A stretch of 64,000 nucleotides of DNA, taken from NCBI GenBank assembly GCA_963580455.1, contig OY756965.1, forward strand, positions 5,468,501 to 5,532,500, given 5' to 3'. Source of the DNA: Euonymus europaeus (taxonomy: Eukaryota; Streptophyta; Magnoliopsida; Celastrales; Celastraceae). Shown here piece after piece: positions 1 to 12,000 of the stretch; positions within the stretch are counted from its first letter, which is position 1, and each line of letters starts with the position of its first letter. Position numbers and translations under genes: made by a program. The notes below the pieces were generated by a model, which did not search any database, was not told where the DNA came from, and saw nothing but the letters and a program-made list of their open reading frames with translations.

Positions 1-728
1 ATATTGGTCCTCTTGTGATCTGCACAAAAGTGACAAACAACATTGCTTTGCTAGATCCATTTACTCTTAGACACTGTTTCTTGGATTCGGAACGGTATTG
101 GAGAGTATCTTTTACGTCCCTACTCACTAGCAGGCAGCTTGTGGAATACATTATATTGGACTTGGATCCTATTTCTTCTGAAGTTAATGTCGGTGGATCT
201 AAGTATGTTCTAGCTGATTGCCAAGTGGCTCGTGTGTCAGATTTTGGGAAGAATGATACAATTTTCAATATAAGAACTCACCTAGGTCATCTGTTGAAAC
301 CCGGGGATTATGCACTTGGCTATGACTTATCTAGTGCTAATAGTAATGATATTGAGTTGGACAAGCACAAGCGTCTCAACATTCCTGAAGCAATCTTGAT
401 GAAGAAGAGCTATGAAGAGAAGCGCCAGAGGAAGCGTGGGAAGGCACGGCCATATAAACTGAGGTCTCTGAACATGGAAGTTGATGAATCCCAGAATAGA
501 GTCGAGCAAGAGAAAATGAGCTCTGAGTATGAACAGTTCTTGAGAGATTTGGAGGAGAACCCTGAGATGAGGTTCAATATATCGTTGTACCGTAATAAAG
601 AATATCAGCCCTCGGAGATTGGATCCATGACTGATGGAGAAGATCTACCTTCTGTTCCTCTGGATGAGTTGCTTGCTGATCTCGATATAAGTGATGTGGA
701 AGATGCGGATGAGAGAATGAGAGAGTGA
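1..728 (+). CDS. NMD3: 60S ribosomal export protein NMD3, C-terminal part (5' end outside window)
   Basis: The frame is open from base 3 to the TGA at 726-728, giving 241 residues with no in-frame start needed; the gene begins upstream of the window. The product is recognised as NMD3, the adaptor that binds nascent 60S subunits and links them to the exportin CRM1/XPO1 for passage from nucleus to cytoplasm. The opening residues (GPLVICTKVTNNI) and the segment around HLGHLLKPGDYALGYDL match the family's conserved C-terminal half. A basic stretch (KRQRKRGKARPYK, near 135-150 of the visible part) is a plausible nuclear-localisation signal. The acidic leucine-rich tail (LDELLADLDI) resembles the family's nuclear-export signal. 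Plant NMD3 is about 510-520 aa, so roughly half is visible, in a single uninterrupted exon. The zinc-binding N-terminal half lies outside. Identification is confident; the signal assignments are inference. Confidence 0.95.
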   Translation, partial: IGPLVICTKVTNNIALLDPFTLRHCFLDSERYWRVSFTSLLTSRQLVEYIILDLDPISSEVNVGGSKYVLADCQVARVSDFGKNDTIFNIRTHLGHLLKPGDYALGYDLSSANSNDIELDKHKRLNIPEAILMKKSYEEKRQRKRGKARPYKLRSLNMEVDESQNRVEQEKMSSEYEQFLRDLEENPEMRFNISLYRNKEYQPSEIGSMTDGEDLPSVPLDELLADLDISDVEDADERMRE

Positions 729-1712
729 AAAGAATCTTGGCCTGCTTATCAGTTTTGGTTTGTGAGTAATGGTGTCCTTATAACATTAGTTACTTTGTAC
801 TGCTACTTATTTACATGTTTTTGGCTTCTGATGTTCGGAAAAACAATATTTGTTTCCATATGTTTATGATCGAATATGGTTTTTGTTATTGCATCAGTTA
901 CTTTGTACTGTTGCTTATTTGTATAATTTTGGCTTCTGTTATTCGCAAAAGCAATTTACGTTACCATATGTTTATGATTGGCCAAAGCTTTTGTTCTAGT
1001 TTACTGGATCTATGTGGTCATATTACAATTCTTTCACATTGTTTTCTGGGTACCTCATCGTTGCAACTGCAGCCACCAAGGAGGTTCTACTATATTATTT
1101 TGTTTTCTAGTTGTTTTGGTGATACCTTGTCTTTTAATTGTGTGGAATACAAGGCTTACTATAGTTTCATCGTGATTCTGGAGAATTGGCTTCAAAAAAA
1201 ATACTCGTGTAAGTGGATGGAATCATAGAAGTGGATTGTATAAGCATTCTTTTGTTGACTCTGTACAAGAATATTGTAGGTGCCTAATTTCAAATCCATG
1301 GAACATGGTGGAAAGATCGTTTTTTTTTTTGGACAAAATATGCCAAGGACAAGGATAACAGTGCAACTTCTTCTTTATTTTATTTTCTCCAAGATGAAAA
1401 TGATCATGAAGCCTTCTTCCTAGATGAAAACTTCAGAACTCCATCTTTTGTTGTTCTGGATTTTTTACTTCAATGTGTTTCTTGGAAAGAGCCTTCTTAA
1501 TGTGACGACCCAAATTTAAAAAATATAAAATTTGTTTGACACAAAAAGAAATACAAGTACTCAAGTAGACCGTTTTTAAAAAATATCGAAACTTTTTTTT
1601 TGGTTGACCTTTCCCAACAAAAAAAAGGACTCGTATATGCGGGGAGCCTTTGTGCCCTTCATAAAGCTGAGAGAAAGTCAAAATTAAATTTATTTTCATT
1701 TCAGGGGAGGTG
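729..1712. other. NMD3-RTNLB intergenic region (3' UTR of NMD3, promoter/5' UTR of RTNLB)
   Basis: Apart from the tandem duplication at 787-985 this stretch has no convincing gene. The short reading frames in it are A/T-rich and resemble no protein I know. A T-run lies at 1320-1330. The last 200 bases must contain the promoter and 5' leader of the reticulon gene, but no clear TATA box stands out. Confidence 0.6.
787..985. repeat. Two-copy tandem duplication, period about 109 bp, downstream of NMD3
   Basis: The block starting AGTTACTTTGTACTG at 787 recurs at 896 and ends near CCATATGTTTATGAT in both copies. The copies differ by scattered substitutions, so the duplication is not recent. It probably lies in the 3' UTR or just downstream of NMD3. 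No function is implied. Confidence 0.75.
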
Positions 1713-4700
1713 ATGGACGAGAGAGAAAGTAAGATTGAAGTGGAGAGGAACAAGACTACAGACAGAGGAGGAGGAGTAGGGAAGGCGGTGGTCATGGCGA
1801 TTTGCGGGACATTGGTGTATTACCACTGCGCCTTCGGCAATTCCAGCCTTTTATCATTGATCGCCGACGTCCTCATCGTCCTTCTCTGCTCTCTCGCCAT
1901 CCTCGGTCTCCTCTTCCGCCAACTCAACATCTCGTTCGTTCCTATTCCTCTCTCTTTCTGTGTGTGAATTATCGATCCTTGTATCTAATGGCTCTCTATC
2001 TCTCTCTTGCTGTAGGGTACCTGTGGATCCGCTTGAGTGGCAAATTTCCCAGGACGCTGCGAGTAGCATGGTTGCTTGTTTGGCTAATACTGTTGGGGCG
2101 GCCGAGTCTGTTCTGAGGGTTGCAGCTACTGGCCACGACAAGAGGCTTTTCGTTAAGGTACAAACCTCGCATGGTTTCTGTTGGTGTGATGTGAATTATG
2201 AATTAATGCTTGTAGGAATGGTTAGGAGTTGATAAATTTTGGAATTTTCAAAGAATCATAGATCGTAGGCTAAACAGAGATTGGAAATAAATTTCAATGT
2301 CTCGTGAGTTTACTCGCCATAAAAATGAAAATAGTGAGACTTCTGATTGTGTTGCTGCCGCATTACTGATGCCTAGGTGGAAGTAAGTTAATTCAAGAAT
2401 CAAGGAAAATGATAATGTAGAAATTTAGGAAAAATTTAGAAAATAATAATAAGCAACTGGAAATTTCTCCTGTCACTGGCTAGATTTTTGAACTTTGAAA
2501 ATATTTGAAAATATTAAATTTAGTTTACTATCATATTGTGAGTTTGGTTGATCTTCTTTTTCATCCTCTGGTTTTATACTTTCTATTGAAATCTTGTAAC
2601 TTTTTAAAGTAGATCTTAGCATTAATGAGTGACACTTTAGCACTAAATTGTACTTTGGTAATAATAAATGTAGATTCAAATAAAACAGTGTGCCAAGTTT
2701 CTCAAAATTTAAGCTGATTGTGATAGGTTCAAACCTCTTTACACAAAGTGCAAACAAGGGTGATCGGCTTACTGGGGAGAGTTTGGACTAAGATTAAGAG
2801 TGTGTTTGGAACGTGTTTTCAAAACTTTTTTTTGTTTTTCAAAATAAAAAACTGGATGAGAATTCATTTGGGTGTTACAATTTTTGAAAACTGTTTTTCA
2901 AAATTGTGTTTTTGAAAACAGAAAATAAAAAATAACTAAATCATGTTTTGGAGAATTTTGGAAATAGACCGATGACATTTTCTTAAATAAATTGAACTTC
3001 ATTTTTCTCTCTCTTGCTCTTCTTCTTCTTCCTTCCTTTCTCTCTTTAGTTGTTACAATCTCGCTTCTCTCTTCTCACTTCTCTCTCCTCGCTTCTCTCT
3101 CCTCGCTTCTCTCTCCAACTCTCCCCTCCATTCTCTTTTCTCCATCATCTTTCCAAATTTACTTGTTTTACTTTCCTTCATCGTTCACTACTGTCTTTGT
3201 TATATAATCAATATTCTTTTGTGTCTAAACTTTGTATTTTTTTTATGTAGAAATTTGTTTACAAATAACACAAACCAAATGAATTTTTAACATTTTTTAT
3301 TTTTAAAAGCTGTTTTTGAAAACAATACTTAAAAACGTTTTTAGTTATTAAAAACGAAAACAATTTCCAAAAACACTCTAATGGTTTAAAACTATGAAAG
3401 ATCTAAAATTATAAGGACTAAAGAAGCCAAAACTTGAAAATGAATTAAATCAATTAGTGAACTGCGATGCTTAAATACACATTATAACTAGAAAATTTAA
3501 AGGATTCACCTGATCACTCGGGAAACAAACAACTTGTTGAAATCAATCACAAAGCTATTTAAAGGACACAAATTCAAAGAGTGCTTGTTTTTCGTTTTCT
3601 TTTTGCGAGAGACTTTTCTTGTTGATCATTCTGTCTTTTATAGCCAGCCATGGGTAGTACTTTCTTGATCATTCGGACCACTTTCTCCTCAATTGACAAT
3701 GTGGTTTTGCTTCTTACTTTCATAATGTGTCATCCCTGGTGAATCCTCATTCGACTTGTCTTGTATGAAAATCAAATGTTCGCTCAACCAGAAGCTCATG
3801 CTTGCCGCTCTTACCTTTCACCTAAAGACAGTGTTTCAATGCTTGTCACTCTAGAAAAAATTCATGCCATGTGGGCCCTGCACTTTTTGGGTGTAAACAG
3901 ATGCATCGTTCTTACTTGACCTCTATCGGCCCGCCATGTATGAGTGACATATTTCTCCACCTTACTCAAAAGCGAAGCTTATACCTGTACCTCTTCCATT
4001 CCTTAAGGGACAATCAATTCCCGAATCAGAATACTAATTACTTGCCACCCTGGATTGTACTTGTGCCATGTGGCATCTGCACTTTTCACGTGTTAACATA
4101 CCTCCCATACGGCCATGTTGAGCGTAAGTCTCGAGTTGGCCGATGTAGACAATTAAATTCCAATGACACCTGTTTTCAAGATAAACGTCTTTTTCAAATA
4201 TCCCTAATCTGCTTATATTACGAGATCCATTTTGCGTCTCCTTGATTTCTTTTCTTCAATGGCTATCTTAAATGTCGTTACTCTATGGTAGGCGCCATGT
4301 AGACAAAGGTAAACATAAACGTAAAACGTTCCAGATTCATCTATTTACTTGGTGCCTATCCTGGAGTTACGACATTCAACATAGTCATGAATAAAAGAAA
4401 TCAAGGAGATTCCAAACAAATCTCGTAATACAATGGGATCAGAGATACTTGAAAAAGACATTTATCTTGGAAATAGATTCCATTGGAATTTTATTGTCTA
4501 CGTGGGATAATACAGCCAAATCGAGACTTACGCTCAACATGGCCGTATGGGGGTGTGTCAACACGTGAAAATTGTAGGTGCCTCAAGTATAATCCAGGGT
4601 GGCAAGTAATCAGTATTCCGATTCGGGCCAAATTGAATGTACCTTTAGGAATGGAAGAGCGACGGGTATAAGCTTTGCTTTTGAGTAGGGTGGACGAATA

Positions 4701-7700
4701 TGTCACTCATACATGGCAGGCCGATGGAGGTCTAGTAAGAACAATGCATCTGTTTACACCCAAAAAGTGCATGGCCCACATGACACGAATTTTGTCTAGA
4801 GCGAGTGAGCGACCAACATTAAACTATTGTCTTTAGGTGAAAGGTTAGAGCAGCAAGCATGACTTATGATTGAGCGAACATTTGATGTTCTTACAAGAAA
4901 AGCCGAATGAGGATGCACTAGGGATGACACATTATGCAAGTAGGAAGCAAAACCACATTGTCAACAGAGGAGAAAGTTGGTCCAAAGTTCAAGGAAGTGG
5001 TGAACATGGGTAACTACCCATGGCTGGCTTATAAAATACAGAATGATCAACAAGAATAGTCACTCGCAAAAACAAAACAAGTACTCTTTGAATTTCTGTC
5101 CTTTAAATAGCTTTGTGATTAATTTCAACAAGCTGTTTGTTTCCTTAGTGATAAGATGAATCCTTTAAATTTTCTAGTTATAGTGTGTATGTAATCATCG
5201 TAGTTCATTAATTGATTTAATTCAGTTTCAAGTTCTTGCTTCTTTGCTGTTTTAGATCCTCCATAGTTTTAAACCATTAATTTTAGTCCTAACTGTCTCC
5301 AGTAATCCGATCAATCCTGTTTGCACTTTGTATAAAGAGTTTTGAACCTATCACAATCAGCTTAAATTTTATCTCATTTGAGAAAGTTGGCACGTTGTTT
5401 GATTTGAATCTGCATTTATTATTACCAAAGTACAATTTTGTGCTAACAGACACAATATGTCCAAGTGGGACGAAGGTTACAAATACACTACAGTCAAAGG
5501 CAAAGGAAAGGGGATAACTATATCTGGAGTTTTTCTTAATCCCTATTAAAACCTTCCTGAACTTTGTTGGGGTTGGCTTCATGTATTCATGAGAAAAGTG
5601 TGTTGATTGTCTCTTTTGGATTCATATACATAGTGCTTGAAAGAATTTTATAGCAGCTGCCGCCTAAATCAATCCCCCTCTTCCTTTTTGGTACTTGGAA
5701 TTTTGTATTGGGAATTATTTTTGAGCACTGAGGTTAGAAACTTGGCGGAATGGTGAACACTTTCCTTGTAACCCAAAGCCGAGTTATTACTTCATGCAGG
5801 ACTGACTATTGGTAACTATTAAGTGAAGTTCACTGATTAACTGAAGTTCATTCTTAAGAGATGTTCCTATTTTCAAAGTCACAGAGATTCCAAGTATATA
5901 TCTAGTAAACAGTGATTTTTGCTTCTATTTTCATATTGGTGCTGAAATACTTTGATCAGAAAGGCAGTTGCAGGGTCATTATGTCGTTTTTAAAACTTAG
6001 TGGAAACTGTAGTTGTTATCATGTAATTTTAAGGACGTACTTTTGACATAAATAAGGCATCCACCTTACATGAGTCCATCTTTCTTTGTCTGGATGCTAG
6101 TTAGGCCATCTGATGTGTGTTATGTAACTAAAAGAGAATAATTTTTCAACCTGGTTCAATCAACTAAGATCCTTTTCAAGTTGTGCGGCATTTAACCAAC
6201 TTAGGTTGAGGCTATCCTGTAATAGTTAATAGGTTAAAAGTGGCTGGATTGAATGGATTCTGAGTACTCATTCAAAAATGACTGGTAATTCTCCAGAAGG
6301 TTAATTGTTAAATTATCTTATACAATGGTGGTTTTGATGGGCCTCTCTATGCAGTAATTGGTTAGAAATGTCTTGTTTGGAAGACATTGGAAGGTCTTCC
6401 AGATGGTCTCTCAGTCAAGTCACTTTCTAATGAGTTCTATAGAGAAAAGTTACTTTATCGGATTGATAATATAATTATTGAGATGGTAGGAGATGCTGAA
6501 TGAAAGGTAATTATTGAGAGGTAGGGATGCTGAATGAATGGAACCATGTGAGACCATTGGAGGCCTTGGGTGGGAATTGTGCAGGCCTCTAGTGGCCTCA
6601 TCTGGACATTGTAGGCTTGTATATGAGTGGATGGCTTTAACTGACCATATTTCATTCAATTTTCATTGCCTAAATTTTTCACTTGATAAAAATAAAGAAT
6701 GTCTAGCATTGCATTAGAGAGCCTTCAAGAAATATTAAGACATGATTTGGGTAATGAAGAGCAATTAGAATTGTCAGCAACCCTCGTGGTTGTAGACTTG
6801 TAGTTGCTGTCATCATCAACCTTGTCATCATGGTCATGTTTCTCTCTTCTTCTGTCCTCTATTGCATGAATAGTATCTTTGTAAACCTAAAGTTTTTTTC
6901 AAGAAAGAAGCTATATGGTCTCCATTCAACTAAAATTGATTTCGTAACTGAGAACTGTAAGCATGTAACATAGAAAATCTCTGCTGAGCCGCACATGAAG
7001 CTTGAACTTCATGTTAGCTCTCCCCTTGATGCCAAAAGTGCAGAGTGATGAATGTTATTTGATTTGAATATGACAACCATCTACTTGTTCACTAGTTTTT
7101 TTAGCTCTAAATAACGCTTTCTAGAATAGAAGCACATTATTCTTTTTTACTGCAATCTACAGAGTTGTCACATTGAAGAGGAAGAGTAATCTCATGTGTA
7201 TTTCTTCTCAGGTTGTCATCTCTCTGTACATATTATCAGCTTTGGGGCGTTTCGTATCTGGCATTACAGTTGCTTATGCAGGTAAGTAAATGAATTTTTT
7301 ATCCTGAAACTGAGTTCTTAGTTAGATTTTTTCTTGCAATTAGAAGCATAACAAAAATTTTAATGGGATTGATTAAGTTCCTTTTGTTGGTAGTTAAGCA
7401 TGCTGTTGACTTGTACTTAAATGGGACAGGCATAAAATTCAGAAAAGAAGGAAAAGAGAAAGTCCTATCTGAAGGCAATTCGGAGTAAAGAAATTCTTAA
7501 AACTAGGAGTGTTATAGGCATATTTCTTGTTTGAAATCGTTTTTGTTCAGCTGGTTTTCCTTTTTCATTCTTTCTGTTGAAAGTAAAGTCCACACAGCCT
7601 CTCTCACCTACTACCATTAGTACCACCTACTCGATTGTCTAGTGTAGTGTTGTAGATGAAGAAGACTCTAATAGATAGAGTACCAAAGAAGTATCTGGAG

Positions 7701-8444
7701 GTTCAGGAGAGAGATGGCAGGTTTACTAGCATGGGCAATGACAAAGATAAACAACAACAAACACCACACTTTTGGACAGGTATGCTGCCTCCACCCTCAA
7801 GATCATCGGCGCAGTGGCAGCATAGCGTAAGTTTACTCTTAAGCTCAAGAATCGGCAAGCTCCGATACCAATAATACCATGTTTGAGTTTAGAGAGATGT
7901 ATAAAACACAGAAGAGTTGGTTTCATTGCTTGATTTTAGAAGGATAGCTGCTCTCCTTTATACAGGAGAGTAACCAAGACCCATACCAATATAACTACGG
8001 ACTCTTAACCATTATATGGGCTCATACACCATAACTACACTTTTGACATATTCTATTTGTGCTCATGTGCTGGTTAACCCAATGTTTGGAGAATTTTTTG
8101 TGGGAGTTGGTTTGGGAGGTCTTGAAACTTTACTGTAATTAGGGAAGGATCATTCATCTGCATATTTTTAAGGCTGTTTCTGCTGTTTATCTTTATTACA
8201 ATTACGACATATGCATGATTAGTACGGTCAATTTTCCATCTCAAGTAGCTCTTATGTTTTTTACTGTGAAGCTGGATAATTTGTTCAATTTCAATATTTG
8301 GATATCTATTACATTTTTTTCTTTCATGGTAGATATGTGACCTAAACTTCACTCCTTGAAACAGGATTATGCTTACTCTGTCTTTACATGCTTGCTGAGA
8401 ACTCCCAATCGATTGGCACATGTCTGTCTTGTTCTAAGGCTTAG
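1713..8444 (+). CDS. Reticulon-like protein (RTNLB class, short form), four coding exons
   Basis: Exons: 1713-1933, 2016-2157, 7212-7281, 8365-8444; 513 nt including TAG, 170 aa. All introns are GT-AG and phases agree (TC/G making Ser at the first junction, phase 0 at the second, G/GA making Gly at the third). Exon 1 encodes a charged N-terminus then a long hydrophobic hairpin (about residues 28-70). Exon 2 carries VPVDPLEWQIS and the hydrophilic loop. Exons 3-4 encode the second hydrophobic hairpin (VVISLYILSALGRF through LCLLCLYMLAE). Two hairpins separated by a loop define the reticulon homology domain, which wedges into the ER membrane and curves tubules. The protein is very short, like Arabidopsis RTNLB22/23, with almost nothing beyond the domain. 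The ATG at 1713 is chosen because it opens the only frame that fits. Intron 2 is 5 kb and carries a large inverted repeat. Subfamily B23 is my best guess from memory. Confidence 0.85.
2600..5480. repeat. Long imperfect inverted repeat (foldback-type element) inside RTNLB intron 2
   Basis: The left arm (about 2625-4298, excluding the MITE at 2798-3378) reads as the reverse complement of the right arm (about 4351-5455), around a centre of roughly 50 bp near 4300-4350. Matching landmarks on left and complemented right arms include TTGTACTTTGGTAATAATAA (about 2649 versus about 5430), GAATTAAATCAATTA (about 3441 versus about 5220), CTATTTAAAGGACA (about 3557 versus about 5110) and CTCCTTGATTTCTTTT (about 4237 versus about 4400). 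Each arm is close to 1.1 kb once the MITE is removed. Arms have diverged by many point changes. No transposase is seen. The outer ends fade, so borders are approximate and no target duplication could be fixed. A foldback transposon or a segmental inverted duplication would both fit. The intron is transcribed, so the pre-mRNA could form a long hairpin. Confidence 0.9.
2798..3378. mobile_element. Tourist-like (PIF/Harbinger-derived) MITE with TAA target duplication
   Basis: The 581 bp element has terminal inverted repeats beginning GAGTGTGTTTGGAA (left) and GAGTGTTTTTGGAA (complement of the right end), about 20 matches in 23. It is flanked by TAA at 2795-2797 and 3379-3381. A 3-bp TAA/TTA duplication and a GTTTGG-type terminus are hallmarks of PIF/Harbinger MITEs. 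Strong support comes from the other arm of the surrounding inverted repeat, near 5270-5285: it carries the same flanking sequence uninterrupted with a single TAA, which is the empty site. The interior is A/T- and CT-rich and codes for nothing recognisable. Confidence 0.9.
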
Positions 8445-9031
8445 AAATGTCGCTTCAGCAGAATCTGCTGATAACATGTGATCTCTAAGTCAACTGGTAC
8501 TTGAATAGTGGTGATTTATACTGTTAATTTTTTTGGCAGCTGCTTTTGCTTTTTGATTTGTGTAAATAGAATGTAGAAAGCAGAAAGTCCTGCTTTTTTG
8601 TGGTTTTATGGATATATTCATTCAAATAACCCAAAGAGCTTTTGTCTAGTGGTGGTCTCACTCCTTATGATTTTGAATCCTCTTGATCAAAATTAAAAAT
8701 AATATTATGTTCATGAAAAAAAATAGATTAATTCAAATAAGAAAAAATAGTCTGAACAATTAACTTGTAAATTAAACCTGATCCTGCCTCATCAAAACTG
8801 GTAGGGCGTAACGCCAAGTCCCTCACACTTGCATGCAAAGTTACAAAATTAGGTCTCTCTCCTTCTATTTGTTGTTTCGCTTGCCTTCCAAAAGACAAAA
8901 AGGAAATAAGAGCAGACGGGGAAATGAAAAGACCAGCCCATCTCTGTATTGATAGACTACACCATGGAGACTTGCACTAATCAGCTAACTAGTATCTTTC
9001 ACCCTGTCCTTATCTCGGTAGATCACAGATT
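8445..9031. other. Convergent intergenic region between RTNLB and BTL1-like genes
   Basis: This is the shared 3' flank of two genes that converge. No gene, repeat or RNA is evident. Both 3' UTRs must lie here, so transcripts could overlap tail to tail. Confidence 0.6.
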
Positions 9032-12000
9032 TCACAGGAGCCGTTTCTCGCCATTCAGTATATCCTTCCAAGCTTCATAAAACACCCAGGTGATACCAGA
9101 AGTGGGCATGACTTTTAAACAACTCGCGCCCCAACCTCTGTAAAGTCCCCAAAAACCTCTCTCCCTGACAACATCCGAAAGTGCTGCTGCCATGTGAGGT
9201 GGACATTTACCTTGTAAAGCTCCCACCATGAGTCGCTTCCTAGCAACTTCCAAAGGAAAGCTAATGGTACAAGCCACAAAACCTGTACAGGTAAAGCAAA
9301 ATCCAATTTAGCTGTGAGGCAGAGACGTATGTTACTACAAATAAGAGAGTATCAATCAAGATACTAGTCTTTTTCAACTATGCAAGGTCTAGCAAATTAA
9401 TTAAAGAGATTCTAAGGTTTCTAAGATCCTCGTGACATGTGTCAACATCATTTTACATGGATGAAATGATGATAAAAAAATAGATCCCAAAACTGTGTTG
9501 GACAGCCGCTTCGATGATGATGGTGAGATAGGAAAAGAGCATATATAATAGGGTAAAAAAGGGAAACTGCATGTCCTGGAGTAAGATCAATCTTCATTCC
9601 TTTCTTATAGATTCATAGATTCTTCCGTTTATCAAGAAAGAAGAATTGAAAGAAGACCACTCAGCAAGGATAGCAAAGATACACGAAAGAAAAGAAGAAA
9701 AAAACACTGATGCAAGTAGAAGAATAATGATAAACGAAAAAGTAAAAACTCCAAAATCCCAATTTTGTCTACTATTTGAAAGATCTTACGAGGGAAAGTT
9801 CTTAAAGAAACTTTACATTATTCAACATATGTATAAGTTAATAAGGAAGCCAAGTTTCTAACCTGCAAAAGCTCCGATTAGAAGCATCTCTGGACGGTTT
9901 AATGACTTTTTCTTCTTCGATTGACAGTAGGATTTCTTGATTGTATCATACATGAAATAGTGACAAGTACTATATGGAAGCATGCCAATCAGAGTAGGTG
10001 ACAAACCAGCATAGAAGGCACCTATTCCTCCATCTTTGTACATTTTACTAATCGCAATGCTTAAACTAGGGTACACGTCACGACTTACAGTCAACCTATC
10101 CTGTAAGAAATTACAAAGAAAGCAATCAGTTCAACATCGATGAAAAGTGGCACAGAGAAAATACAAGTCATCAATACCTTCAATCCAATTAGACACTCGA
10201 AACCAGAAGGGAATAAAGTCGCAGACGAAGTTTATCCTCGGTACTAACCGAGAACAAATAAGCCACAAACATCAATGTGGCAGTTTTGCTAAAATGGGAT
10301 TTTAGAAGAGATGTGAAGTAAGAAGCCATGATGTTTGGGAAAAGAATAAATGGCTAAATAATATGTAACAACAGACCCATAACAAAACCAAAAGCCAAAA
10401 AAGATTCAAACGTGATACTTAAATCTCCCATGAAAAGAGCAGACGTGCACTGAAATTACCTTTAAAACTTCGAGAGGATGGCACGCAAGTGCGCCAAAAA
10501 ATCCAGCAGCTGCACCAGCTACAGCAACAGGGGAAATCCAAGATAAAGAAAAATCTAGACTGACTCGACCAATTTGCAGCTTCAAGCATTCACTCTGCTT
10601 CCATTTATCTTGTGCTACTGTCATAGCTCGTTTGACGCACTCAAAAGTTCCAAGCTCAATTGCTTGCGTAGGGATTATGCGAAGCATATTAATTCCATTA
10701 CCAGCCCACAATCCTTGCCAACCCTGATGCTCAATTACCTCTAGAAAACTACCCGAAATGTTTTTGGATCCTACCCCAACCACCATTCTTGTTCTGCATT
10801 GCACAGGTTATGAATCAACAAATACATTACGATGCTTCATTAAATGGCTCTATACTTTACACAAACAAAAAGTACTAGCATACAGTTGATAAATGATTAT
10901 TAAAACTTCAAATACCCAATTGGGTGATATTGATATTCAAAATTTCAAATCAGTAAGAAAGTAGCATGATGGAAAACCTACAGGCTGATCCACAAACAAA
11001 ACAATACAATTTCTAAGGACGGAAAAGAAGTTCAAACCATAGCCAAAAAGCGGTCCACTTTGTCATCATCAGAAACCCAATAATATGAACTTCTCAAAGA
11101 ATAAAATATAATTCAATTCAATTCTAACAAGACATGACTTCAACCAAAGTTCTAAATCAGGCTTTCGAGCAATTGGCTTTTCAAATCCCTCTACATGCTG
11201 CGGTTTACTGGTGTAAGTCTAAACATAGTTACACTGTATCGATTGAACATCTATTTTAAACCCTGGAATTTAATATGAAAGAGAAAGAGAAAGAGAAAGC
11301 AATATAGATTTTGACTTTGGAACAGATAAACTGCAAAAACTTTGTCCGCATTTAGCACAACCACCTGTAGCATGTCATTTCAAAAAATTTAAACTTCCCA
11401 GTAAAAGGGAAGTGTGAATATAGATCACAAAACAACTTTATAGTTCATGCCAAACTGAAAATAAGTCATGACCAACTGACTAATCATACTCATAGCCTTT
11501 GTTATTCTAGGTATTTCAACCATTAGGGTCAAGGTCTGATATGTCTTTTTCCATGAATGCTCAGAAAATCTAAATTACCGAGAAAATCAATACAGATAAA
11601 ATCATTACATCTCCAGAATCTTGGTTGGCATGGACTACATGCGAAGCAAGGAACAGCGAAGAATCTTTCTCCACGGAGTCAAACAACATAAGAAATTTCA
11701 AAAAGTTGAAAGAAAAGGAGAAATTTCAAAAGAATAGATCATACATTAGTAAACGCCTACAACATGGAAAGAATAATGTAGTAAACAAACAACACGATCT
11801 AAATAGTCAATCACAAAAAAACTGTTGATAACTTCTGACAAACAGAAACTACAATGACAACAGAACTACGCCTTGCCCAAGAAAAATAAATTTTCACAAT
11901 GGACTCAAGGGGTGAAAAAATCTAGCATATGACAAAATGTACGAGGGAGTTGTGAATTAATACGGGTCATGCATATAGAATTAAGTATTAATTTAAAAAA

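Noticed and set aside
1501..1620. TGTGACGACCCAAATTT resembles an LTR start
   Set aside because: No matching end, partner or target duplication was found.
2992..3250. Leu/Ser-rich frames inside the MITE
   Set aside because: They come from a CT-rich low-complexity stretch and overlap in two frames.
3871..4706. Reading frames of 124, 62 and 71 codons near the centre of the inverted repeat
   Set aside because: They are mirror images of one another created by the two arms, share the same text in opposite strands and match no known protein.
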